NCBI GenBank assembly: GCA_900169235.1 | Contig: FWCC01000174.1 | Coordinates: forward strand, 310,001-374,000 | Direction of reading: 5' to 3' | Source: Zarea fungicola | Lineage: Eukaryota > Ascomycota > Sordariomycetes > Hypocreales > Cordycipitaceae | Length of the DNA stretch: 64,000 bases | In this document: positions 44,029-54,730 of the stretch, piece by piece | How the letters are laid out: every line of letters starts with the position of its first letter | Numbering within the stretch: the stretch's first letter is position 1 | Program-made: the position numbers and the translations under genes | The notes under the pieces: model-generated | What the model was told of the DNA's origin: nothing | The model's input: the letters and a program-made list of their open reading frames with translations, nothing else | Database searches by the model: none

Positions 44029-47000
44029 GGTCTTAACTTTTGGGGGGTATTTTAAAAATGAAAAAAATCTTGGTGTAGCAGCTGGTAGTGAAAAATGCTG
44101 AGATGCCGTTTGATGATGCGCAGCAAACTGGAGACACTTCTCCAGAATATAGATAGTTTGTTATTGAAGGCTCTGGCTGTCGCGCCGTTGTTGTTTTTTT
44201 TTTTTTTGGCGTCCTAGATGTGATTCTCTATATGCGGAAATTACAATACGTCGCTGCTGCCTGCTCTCAGATGTGAGGACACTGTGTTTTCACTTGACGC
44301 GTCGAATATTGGGCCCACGGCACAGTTGTCAGCGCAGCTGTAATTTCTCGTTCGGCAGTGATTTGTGATTTTGAGACGTTATTTCTCGTTTTTTCATGAC
44401 ACTGCTTTAGTTTGTAGAGGTTTAAGTGTCAAATTATGGTCCTCTCCCCCAGCGCGATATTTCGCCCCTCGCGATCTAAGGACCCGTGATGCCTTCACAT
44501 TGTGATTATGTAATATGTTGATCTTCTATAGGGTAGGTATATCATGTTGGCTTTCTTGCTGGATAACGATATCTTGTCTTTCGCCGCATTGCTCTTGTTA
44601 CTTATAGGTTGTTAAATAACCTTCAAGTTTATAAATTAGACTTGAAATCGTCACTGAATTATTCTGGGAAGGCGGATGAAGTAGTGAAAAGATTGAGTGT
44701 AGCCGGGATGTGCGGATGTCAGCGACCGGGGACTTTACGCAGCGCTTACACACCACCATGGTTCAGGGATTCTAGTTTTCACGGCCAATACCCAAGTAGG
44801 TAAGTTCGCTTGACGGAGGACTGCTTATGAGACTATAGATTCCACTTTGGCCGTAAAGCTAAAATTTTGCAGGTCAAATCAGTAAATTCCGTATTCTGAG
44901 ATAAACAATACCCGCTATGCATTCCTCCTGTCCAGAAACGTTCTCAGGATCGCAGAGTAAATGCTTATCTAACACCTACCAAGGTTCAAGAAAACCTGAG
45001 ACGTGCTATCTAACTACTTTGTAGCAAACACCAGGGATTAAAGTGCAGCCTCCTAACCTAACAGTATCACCCTTCGGCAGTTCTGGCGGTCATTTGTGTC
45101 CACGCCCGAAGCTCCGTTGGTGTAAGTAGCTTCTCATAGAAGACAGTAAATATCTATGAGGATAGACTTTTGTTATCATTCGAATCTAGACAATACTATG
45201 CCAATCTATTCGTGCAAACCCCCCTCCCCTAAGCAGTAACTAGCGCCCATGGTCCTCCATTTTGCTTAGCAGCTGTGGCCGGTCGAACAAAAGCAGGCTT
45301 TTCGGTCAGCAAAATTGCTTTTCCGTGAAGCATGCACCTACTGACGGATTATGGAGTAGTGGGACCTTGTTTGCTTGTCTGGCGCCAAGGAGGAGACGCT
45401 CTGACTGAGCAAGGCCTGCTTCGTCAACGCAGCAGTATGGAGACGTCGAAGCCACAGTCATCTGTATCGCATTGGTAAATGTCAACCGTGCCGTGTAGCC
45501 CCTGAAGACCATGGTTTCAGTCTGAATTTAATCGTAATACACCAGATGATATGAATATCTCTTTTGAATACGTTTTTTTTCTTTGAACCGAAGCTGTAGT
45601 GCTTGCCTAATGACAGACGGTGTGGTTGCGAGCCGATGCCATCATCGGCAGCGATGCCTCAGCCGAACGTAACAAAGCGCCAGATACATCATTAGGAAGC
45701 CTGCTTCCACAAGCTTATATTGGCACTTGGACATTTTGTCTCCAGGACTCGCTGAGCAATGAAATGGGTGTGTATGCATGCGTAGCCTCGGAATGCCCAC
45801 CAGCCACCCAAAGAAGTAAAGTACGAAAAAAAACCCAATGCAACAGGAAGAAGTTTTCACATAATCGAAAATGCTTTTAAAATAGACGTAGATGCCTCAT
45901 TAAAAGCCATAGCATAGAACCAGTAGCATTTTCGGCGGCGTTGGAGCTTACCCTTTGCGGGTAGAGTGCCGACAGAGCCTAATCGGGGTGAGCTGGTGCT
46001 CAAAAACCAGGAACTTGTCAGATTCCGGTGCCAGACGAGAAGAGCTCTGTTGAATTCAAATAGTACATAATGTGTCTTACTAAGTCTATTGTTACACCGT
46101 GGTGTCTAGCTCAGGATTTACTCTCTCAAAACTCAACGAAAGAGAAAGCTGGCCGTCGTGGAGTTGCTGACATGCCAGCCCTCGACGAAGAGAATGAAGC
46201 TCACCGCAAAAGTAGAGAGAATTCCTGTTTAGCACTATTTCACCATTCCGCTCAAAACCTGCTACAGACTCACCGTACCATGCTTTTTGATGCTCCATTC
46301 ACGACTGGAAGTCGAACTCAGGCCAGTCCGGGCCGCCTGACGAAGTGGTCGAATGCCCGCGTACTCTGTATCCTATGACGGATACAACGAACCACAAACT
46401 TCGATCAGCGGTATTACAATTTAGTGTCTACATGCACAATGCATGTGAGGGCTATTTGAGCGGTGCAGCCTTTAGCTTGTACAAACTTTACAAGAATGGC
46501 CAGCGCAGGTTTTAGGCTGGTGGCTCGGCGAGTTTACCGTTTGGGACACTTAAGTGCCTGAACGATCCATGTAGCATGAGAAGGGCTGCAAGTCAAGGTT
46601 CAAACCGGTTGAGAGACGACCGCTGTCATTGAGCGACAGGTTGATCTTACTGCATTGATCCTGTCTGTACTCTGCAGATAGGTCCTCGTTCATCAAACTT
46701 TAACCAGCTAGCTTCGATTGGCCAGGACTGCTAGTTATGCCAGACCAATCTACCAAGTACGCAAGCGATTATGGAGGTGTGTGTACCAAAACAGTGCTGA
46801 CACCGTCGCAATTTGCGATATCACTAGGCTACGATGTGTGTATGTACAAGGCTCAGAATCCACTATACTTCGTGACACCTAGTTTATTAGTATATTGATT
46901 ATATAACGTAAAAGGAGAATAGTGCTCAAAATATCCTCTTACAGCCGATGAACTCACCTGGTAAGTAATTCGAAGCTGCTTTTCTTTTAAGATACAAATT

Positions 47001-50000
47001 GGAGTTTTTTACTACAAATGACAGCACAATATTTCGGTAAACCGTATGGAGAAGTGACACACCATCTCGGAATAAAGGCTGGGGCTTCGCGCGCAATTGC
47101 GACATCGTGGATAGACACTAGCGGGGAAGCGAGCCGGGCGAGGCTCCTCTCAATCGAGGAACGATAGCTTATGATGTTATGGACCTCGTCGTATACATGG
47201 CATGTATAGCATGCGTATAACTAATACCTGAAATGTTGTTATGTTGTATGTATAGTACAGAGTACACATAACATGTGTCATCGTTAAAGGGTGCCCATTT
47301 TGAAAGACAACTTCGCCCAAAAGCGACCGACCCCATCTCGTCACCCCGGTCACTGTCCCACGACGGCCCTGGCTCGACCCAATCACCTGCTGGGGTTAAG
47401 ACGAAAATAGCTTGCTTCTGGTGGACCACATTCTAGAGGAATTGGACAGGTCTGAATTCAGCCCTGGTACATGATGTACATACTTCATACACATGTAAGT
47501 AGGGCTGCCAGATTTGGGGTGAGGTGTCGAAGTATTTTTACTTGTTCGTATTACGGGTTGGTTACATCCGCCTCATACTGTCCAGCTCCCCGACCAAGGC
47601 TTATTTTCTCAACGTATTGGCGATTTTTGAGTTAGACAGGGGGCGGATGGGGTCGACGGGTTCCTGTTTCGCGGAGACAAACACCACATTTCCATTTAAT
47701 TTATGGAGGTGGGACCGGAGGTAATAACTTCCACCTGCAGCCAAAGCGCCGTGCATACAAAGCAACCAAACAGGACAAAAGGAAACCTATTAGCCACCAA
47801 CTTCCACGCAGGCAAGTGGGCAGCAGAAGCGTCACTTTTGTCTGGTGGTGTGGCCCAAAACTAGCACCAAGCTCGTTCATTCAGTCGAAGTTCCCGTGGC
47901 GGCTTACGCGCAACAGGGGGGAGAGCGGGCCAACATCGAGGCTGGCTGGGAGCAAAGGTTTGTTGCTCCAATGTTTGCCTTGGGCAAGCATGTTTGCTTG
48001 TATGCCCGCCGCTGAGACAATCTGGGCCCTCTGCCAGCTGTTGCTATTTTCTCACTTGAGGAATCATGCAGGCATGGATATGACACTTATGATTTCCTAT
48101 TGCAAAGGTCATGCAGCGGCGGACGGTCGAGTATGGAAAGCAACGGAGTAAGCTGTGTAAAGGGGACTACAAGCATAGTAGGCTAGTTTGTATGAACCGG
48201 CAAATCGGGCGAGGCATCGGCCGAAAAAAACTTTGCATAGCGTATCCTGTGAATGTAATCAGTATTTCCCGTAGTGACCCCGAACTGGACCTTGTTAGAG
48301 CCGTCGGATTCATGCAGGAAAGCAACGCTGTTAATGAAAAGAATCCCCCAGTTTATTCTCAACAGGGACAATACGGAACCCGCTTCCGCTTCATTTCAAC
48401 CGCAGTGTTGGCTTTTTTTTTTAACAGCTGTATTTTCGATCAGAAGATTTTACTGGTACAGCGAGCTTTAGCGATTGGATCACCAATCCCCTTTTCAGCC
48501 GTCTCGGCTCCGTGGCCTGGCGCACTGTTCATGTGTCTTCGGACTTACAATTTTGACTTTGGGCCTAGGGAGCGGGGGGGCCGAGGCCATTTTTCTGCAG
48601 CTTGCTAAAAGACTTCATTTGATACTAACTAACTTGAGTAAGTTATGGCTGGAAGGCCAAAATAACGTGGTCCAGGAACTCACCCTGAAAGCCACACCAA
48701 AAAAGTAGGGCACTAGTTGCGCCACGAGTCCATGGAGGCAACTCACGACACATCCCTCTTGTCAACAACGACATCATTCAGTGGCTCCGGGGGTGGCTTT
48801 TCCTTCTGTCCGTTTAAAATCCAACCCGTACTGGATGACTGTTGTGGACACCATCTCCACACAAGGGGCAAGCCTGCTTCCCACCTACCCGTGCCTATGC
48901 TGCATTTGGCTTATTGTCATCGTTGGCTAAGGCTTTGGTCTTCAGCTGGCTTGATGGATGGCAAACGACTATGGTACCTTTGTCAAGCAGGGGCCATTTC
49001 CTGCACAACACGGTAACGCCAGCTGCTTGCTTCGTACTATTACGTGTCGTTGGTTTCGGCCGCATGGCTGCTTTGCCCCGTTCCTGTCCATCGTCTATCT
49101 TGTCAGGCCTGTGGATGATAAGCCAATCTGACCAGAGGCATTGCTACTTAGTAGACTTGACCATCTTCAGCTAGCCTTGCTCCTTGAACCATTTACCCCA
49201 ATCGTACAGAGTCCGTATATGAAGGTTGGTACTTCAAGGCCCCCAGTTTTGACTACCACGCCCCCCCATCTCGACTCGCACCCTACCCTCAGGGACCATG
49301 GCACCGTTCTTTGGTCTGCCCCCCACCCCGTACATAAATTTGTAGACTCTCGTTGTTGGATGGGCTCCATGTTGCCTTACCAGCCCTGGCATTACTGGTT
49401 ACAAGAATCTTACTACTTGCCCTGTTTCACGGTTGTTGCTCGATGTACTGGTGAACTTGACTGCATTAATCCTATCCAAGCTGGGACGATCGTATCCGAG
49501 CCAAGTCCATTAAACTCCATATAAGCCACCTAGGCCTCGCCGACTGCCGGTTCCTGACATCACGCTGTTGTTCCCTTGCTGTAGAGGGTTTCGGTCAAGT
49601 CATTTACCCATCTTCAGAGAAACACGAAAAGATCTTCAAGAGTTCCTCGGCTTTGCTTGCTATACACACCGTTACAGTACAATGTGACCTCTGTTTCGTC
49701 ACTGCAAACCTCAATCACTTCAATCACTTCAATCACTTCAATCATCTATTAAATCTTGCTGCCAAACGACTACTGCAGATACTTTGCCCAGTGAAAACCA
49801 CGCACATTTGCAATTGTTGCTGCTCGCCACCCCGCGGAGTCTTCCAATTCTGTAACCAAGCCGACAAGCAGCTCAGCAGCGCCATTTACTCAGCACAAAC
49901 TGTATCCTTTCTCCCATTAGTTGCTTCAGTTTTATTCACGAGAAAAAAAAAACCGCAACAGAGCAATTTCCTGCTATTTAATCAGGAAATCCTAGGCTTC

Positions 50001-50103
50001 AGGATGAGGTGAGTTGGGGCTCTCAGACCAGACGCCCACCACCCCAGTCGTGTGGTGCTAATCAGGCTGCAGCGCCATAGCCTTATCCTTGGATCCCAAT
50101 TTA
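44029..50103. other. Gene-poor 6 kb stretch
   Basis: No frame in either strand carries a recognisable domain; the longest open frames are 100-165 codons with no splice-supported extension. It ends with the upstream region of the C2H2 gene, including a 9-bp tandem repeat (49712-49747). It could hold long leaders, non-coding transcripts, regulatory DNA or decayed genes; the sequence alone does not say. Confidence 0.45.
49712..49747. repeat. Tandem repeat, unit CAATCACTT, about four copies
   Basis: Three exact copies of the 9-mer and a partial fourth (CAATCATCT), about 390 bases before the first possible start codon of the C2H2 gene. Confidence 0.85.
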
Positions 50104-50327
50104 ATGATTGGAAGCAGACGTGGCTTGTCTTGGCAAGGTAAGTAGCCTAGAAAGGGCGTTTTACGGTGCCAATGTATTGCTATTGTTAGTGGCTCCTTTG
50201 CTAACGGTTCGTTGACTCCTCCACAGATCCCCCAAGAGACCATCACCACCTCCACTACCAACACTTCGAAGAACCCATACTTGGCGACAATTTTAGCATT
50301 ATCGGACAAATAGGTGACGGTGAGACT

Positions 50328-51205
50328 ATGTCATCAATTAGCGCAAAGTCTTCGGCTTCCAGTCCAGCACACTCCTTGACTCCAGACCAGCAGGAGGTGA
50401 AGCGACAGCAGGATCGCGTTCGTAGAGATTCGCGCCTCTCTTCGCGAATGAGGCGATACAGTAGCGCCTCATTCGCCGATTCAACTACTTTGAGTCCAGT
50501 CGACACCATAGGAGACCTTGGCCTTGCAGTCTATAACCCGACCACTTCCACGACGGCGCCCATGATGGCTGAGTCGCCCCAACATGTGTCAACATCCTCA
50601 TACATGCATTCATATAGCCCGACACCTTCGGAGTATTCCCACGGATATTCTCTCTCCTACCAACAGCCACTGTATGTTAAAGAACCAGTTTCTGAAGTAT
50701 GGAGTGTACTTTACTGACTGGTTGAGATAGTCCGCAATCTTACAACACGACACTGGATTATGCAAGCGGATATATCGGTAGCAGCGAATTTGGGTTGGCG
50801 AATTCAACATCACCTCTAGCCGCATCAGAACTACTAACATTTCATTTTAGTGCCAGGCAAGGCCAAAAACCGAGTTCAGGGTCTCATAGCCAAGAAAGCA
50901 GCCTATTGTATAAGGTGCCAAAGAGTCCCAAGGCTCCTTCCCAAGACCCAGCTTCACAAGGAATCCCATCAAGCCGGCCAAAGCCTCGATGCTGGGAGCA
51001 TGGATGCAATGGCCGACAGTTCTCGACGTTTAGTAATTTGCTACGTCACCAACGTGAAAAGTCTGGTCAGGCTGCCAAGGCATCTTGCCCGAATTGCGGC
51101 GCAGAGTTTACCAGGACGACTGCACGAAACGGCCATATGCTTCACGACAAGTGCAAACGACGTACCACTGACATGACAGCAGCCACCCTGCAAAGCCCGT
51201 TGTAG
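50328..51205 (+). CDS. C2H2-like zinc-finger protein, small
   Basis: Exons 50328-50671 and 50731-51205. The N-terminal half is Ser/Thr/Tyr-rich (YNPTTSTTAPMM, YSPTPSEYSHGYSLSYQQP). The C-terminal part has two linked fingers: CWEHGCNGRQFSTFSNLLRH followed by CPNCGAEFTRTTARNGHMLH and DKCKRR. The first finger shows C-x4-C and one clear His, so it is a divergent C2H2. Such finger pairs are common in sordariomycete regulators of unknown target. Two uncertainties. An in-frame upstream exon 50104-50137 spliced to 50227 (50-bp-scale leader exon beginning MIGSRRGLSWQ) would add an N-terminus. A 57-bp in-frame segment ending with CTAACATTTCATTTTAG at about 50849 looks like an intron with donor GTTGGC. 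Inferred nuclear DNA-binding protein. Confidence 0.72.
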
Positions 51206-53626
51206 ACAACGAGAAGAAAAAGAAAAAGAAAAAAGCACACTTTACATAGCTGAAAACACGTACATATATCAACCTGGAGGTGGGGAGACTGGGGATATTC
51301 TGTGAGCCGCTTCGAAGTTCTGGAGGTTCTCTTATCTGTATTATATCCCCATATATTTAAATGATGCGGAGCAGGAGTTTTATTTCTTGTCATTTATTTT
51401 TATTTTTCATAGTTCCTTATTTCAAAATTCGCCATTGTCTTTGGCCATTGCGGATGAAAGGGGGGGCGAGGATCAATGCCTGCCCGGAAACCCGAAGCGA
51501 CTTTACTCCTGTGGAACTCGAGGCAGCATTCGGATGGGAATTCGGTGAGTATATATTTTTAAACGACATGTAGAATGCTGTCGTTCTCTGATATATACAT
51601 CAATACCTGAATTCGCTCCTACTACTTGAACACAACAACCCCTGCGACTTGACTGCACCACTGGTCTCGTTAGTATTCGCTCTGCACGCGCCTATGCAAG
51701 TTACCGTACGTCAGGCCATCAAATAAATCTTTGGATGCATTAATAGGGCATAATTAAAATATAATCTGATGGGATTTGTAACAGATGGATCTTTGATCTG
51801 GAGTCACATCTTCTAAACCCCAACAAACGCCGATGTTGCTGCTCTTAGCCTGAAAAAGTATCTGCCTATCGAGCGAAGATATACGAATTCAGTGACATAC
51901 ATTGCTTGATGGTGATTTGCTGAAATTATTCGAAAATAATGCTGTGAAAGCTTGGGCTTGGGCCGGTGTGGAGACAGAGATTCTGGCAATGATGGTAAAA
52001 TATGAGACAGCAGGTCATGTCTTGGACCTGCCACACTGGGGTCACCAACTAATATCGTACATCGGTGTATATTAAGCAAATTATAAGCAAATTTTATCCC
52101 TGATTAAAGAAATGATAAAAAATCTAAGGAGATGCCCGGCACGTAAGTAGCGCCTTGGCGGCATACCCTCGCGATACCATATTATTAGCTGCATGGTCAG
52201 ACAAGTGATTGTATTTATGCAATAGCTCTTGTCTTGCAACTAGTAAATATAAAAACCAAACTACTGAAATCTTCTAGATTTCGTACAATGTTGAGGTGAA
52301 TTGCAAAAAATAGGTCGAATGCCGAGCCCGTAATTTCCAGACGAAGAGCAGCAGAACGCTGCATGGAAAAAAAGAAAATCGCTCACTATTTTACTATTAC
52401 AGGGAGCCAACTGCGCCGGGCATTTAAATCCTTGCTAGCAGGCAATCTGTGAAGTTGACAGTGGCGCTCCAAGCCCCGATTCGCCATGCTAACTCGGCAT
52501 CGCCGCCGTTCATTCACCAGGGGTACTTTGTACTTCTCGTGCCAAGGTTCTTGAGGTATCATACTGCTCGTCCTGCCAATGCTGCTTGCAAACTTTGGAG
52601 AAAGAATCCAGCGAGTTTGAAAGTGACACCACTGAGTGTTATTGTATCCTGCCCACTGTTCCAGATCGGATATCCGGGGAACGTGCGTTCGATTTTCGAC
52701 TCATGCAAAACGACACACTTCTACGCCATTTTTATCCTTTCCTTTCAGTTACCTTTGAAAACATACTTCTTTCGAGCATCTTTGTACAGGCCCCCTCCGA
52801 CTTTACTTTTAGGTGACTTTATGAACTTCATCTTCGGCAGACGAGCTGGGGCTTCCAGCCACAACGTCCCGCATGGCAAAATTAGCGATGACCACTCAGA
52901 CTCCATGCTTGATGAGTAAACATAGATGCGTGAATATATTCTTCACATGTTCGCTCTCCTTGCTGACCGAGGCGGCTGACCAATATGTACGCTTCTGTGC
53001 CTGGATTTTGAGACTAGGAGCGGTATGATGCAACTCCGTGCACTTCGGGTTGGCCGAATGCGGCGTCAACCTACAGTAGCGGGAAGAAGATGTAAGGACA
53101 GTTCGTGCCTCCGACAACCTTATTTTTCCGACCTAAACTCGTATATTGACCCATTTCCACCTATAAACAACCTTTGCTCGCTGGGACCTTCCCATCTTGG
53201 CGGCGAGGCTTACGGGCACTAGGCGCAATTGGGCAGGGTTTACAGGGTCTGGAACTACAAATCTGGGGCGCCTGAATAGCTGCAACTCTTCAGATAGAAT
53301 CCCCGTGTCAGATTCTGTAGCATTGAATGGTGATGGCTTTCGGGGATATCCAATGGGGCCGGGTCCCGGCCAAACCATTGGCGTTATCATCCGCCTGAGA
53401 CGTAGCTGTTGTTACGGTGAGATTTTAGCTATGTGATCTTGGCAATAGTCCAGCGTTACATTGAGATGTGATTTCCTTTGGCGGACCCCAGAGCTCTATA
53501 AAGAGCGGCAGTGTTGCCTTGAAGAAGTGGAAGGTGTTTCCTGTTCAGAGCAAAAAAGAGCCTTTCCAAACACATTCAACCCATCTTATACCATTATTCT
53601 TCTTATTTGAAAAATCTACACGCACC
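51206..53626. other. Intergenic 2.4 kb, zinc-finger gene to secreted protein gene
   Basis: No supported gene. It includes the 3' region of the zinc-finger gene and the promoter of the secreted protein. The open frames at 52449-52919 and 53133-53390 have no recognisable motifs. Confidence 0.45.
53497..53503 (+). promoter_or_regulatory. TATA box of the secreted double-psi barrel gene
   Basis: TATAAAG lies 130 bases before the ATG at 53627. Position is reasonable for a TATA-driven, regulated gene with a leader of about 100 bases. Confidence 0.4.
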
Positions 53627-54076
53627 ATGCAGCTCTCTCTCTCTGTCATTGTCGCCACCCTAGCCTTGAGCGTTTCTGCTGTCCCTACTGAGAGCTTGGA
53701 GAGCCGTGCCATTACCTCTGGCACCAATGATGGCTCCATTTTCCAGTTCGGCGACGCTGCGCGGTGCCGCAAGATCTTCTTCAACTCGGGTGCCTGCGGA
53801 ATAAGCACCTACTTCAAAGGCAAGGTGCCTGACAACATGCCTCTTGTGGCTATTCCTTCCAGAGTCTTTGACAAGTTTGGCGAAGCTCAGGACAACAAGC
53901 TATGTGCCAAGACCATCACCATGACGTACAAGGGTGTTACACGCAAGGCCATTGTGGCAGATGAAAACACTAGCAGCGAGCAGTCGATTGATATGTGCCT
54001 GGATGACTGGAAGGCTTTTGGTGGCAAGGATGGTGATGGTACCTTGCGCCGTGGCATCAAGTGGACTATTGGATAA
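53627..54076 (+). CDS. Small secreted double-psi beta-barrel (RlpA/barwin-like) protein
   Basis: Single exon, 149 residues. Start at the CACCATGCA context, which begins a clean signal peptide (MQLSLSVIVATLALSVSA, cleavage near residue 18). The mature part has four cysteines (ARCRK, GACGIS, KLCAKT, DMCLDD) and the ACG...VAIPSRVF...C.KTITMTYKGV...AIVAD...IDM...W pattern of a double-psi beta-barrel domain. Relatives are annotated as RlpA-like, barwin-like or papain-inhibitor-like proteins; plant-associated and insect-associated fungi secrete many. There is no expansin cellulose-binding domain. Inferred: an apoplastic or extracellular effector-like or protease-inhibitor-like protein; activity is unproven. 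One anomaly: the usual HxD of active barrels is not obvious, since DENTSSEQSIDM replaces the common DxC...HxDLS segment. Confidence 0.75.
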   Translation: MQLSLSVIVATLALSVSAVPTESLESRAITSGTNDGSIFQFGDAARCRKIFFNSGACGISTYFKGKVPDNMPLVAIPSRVFDKFGEAQDNKLCAKTITMTYKGVTRKAIVADENTSSEQSIDMCLDDWKAFGGKDGDGTLRRGIKWTIG

Positions 54077-54730
54077 GAAGATGAGAACCGCCGAGTGTTT
54101 GAGGTATTAGGTGTACATATGGATGTGGAAACGAGGAACTCGCTTCAACAGAGGAAATGAATATAGCTGTACATAGAATTGGCAATGTATATAGTCGGTA
54201 AACATGTAGATAGCAAAGAATGCGTTACAACTTGTGCCAAATACGCACAGTATTAGCAGAATCCTGCCAAAGAGACCGTAAATTCCGCCATGCACATTGA
54301 TGCCAGTCGTCACAACTACCTACTGACCAAGAACAGGCCATTCCGAGTAATTCATATTACAGCATACACTCTCACGGCGGAGGCTTCTCAGAGCAGCAGA
54401 TATCTGATGATCCATATTATCGCACAACGCCAAATTTATAGATTCCAAAAAGTTGTTTTCTGTATTTTCTCTCTTTTTAAATGAAATTAAAAATTGCAAC
54501 TTGTTATCTGGCTGCTGTTGTGGTACGTATGTCTGTATGTCGCATTGTCTATCGTTACAGCAGTCACAGTGGTGTTTAGCGGCTACGCTTGGTGGCTGAA
54601 AGTGGCAATTCTGTACCATCCTACTCAAGACCTCCCCAGCACGTGCGTTCGCGACAAGAACCGATCTTGGTTACAAAAACAACTTTCGTATGGCGAGGTG
54701 CTACTCTCCTTCGGCCAGCACAACCGCACA
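54077..54730. other. Spacer before APC2
   Basis: These 654 bases hold the 3' end of the secreted-protein gene and the APC2 promoter and leader. The APC2 frame is open upstream to 54494 but without an ATG. Confidence 0.5.

Noticed and set aside
46300..46345. GAAGTCGAACTC resembling a minus-strand tRNA T-arm
   Set aside because: The neighbouring bases do not form a cloverleaf.
46590..46625. GGTTCAAACC resembling a tRNA B box
   Set aside because: No A box at the proper distance upstream and no acceptor-stem pairing could be found.
54494..54730. 79-codon hydrophobic upstream extension of APC2
   Set aside because: It starts with TTG, has no ATG, and APC2 proteins do not begin with membrane segments. 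The ATG at 54731 in a good context starts the family-like sequence.
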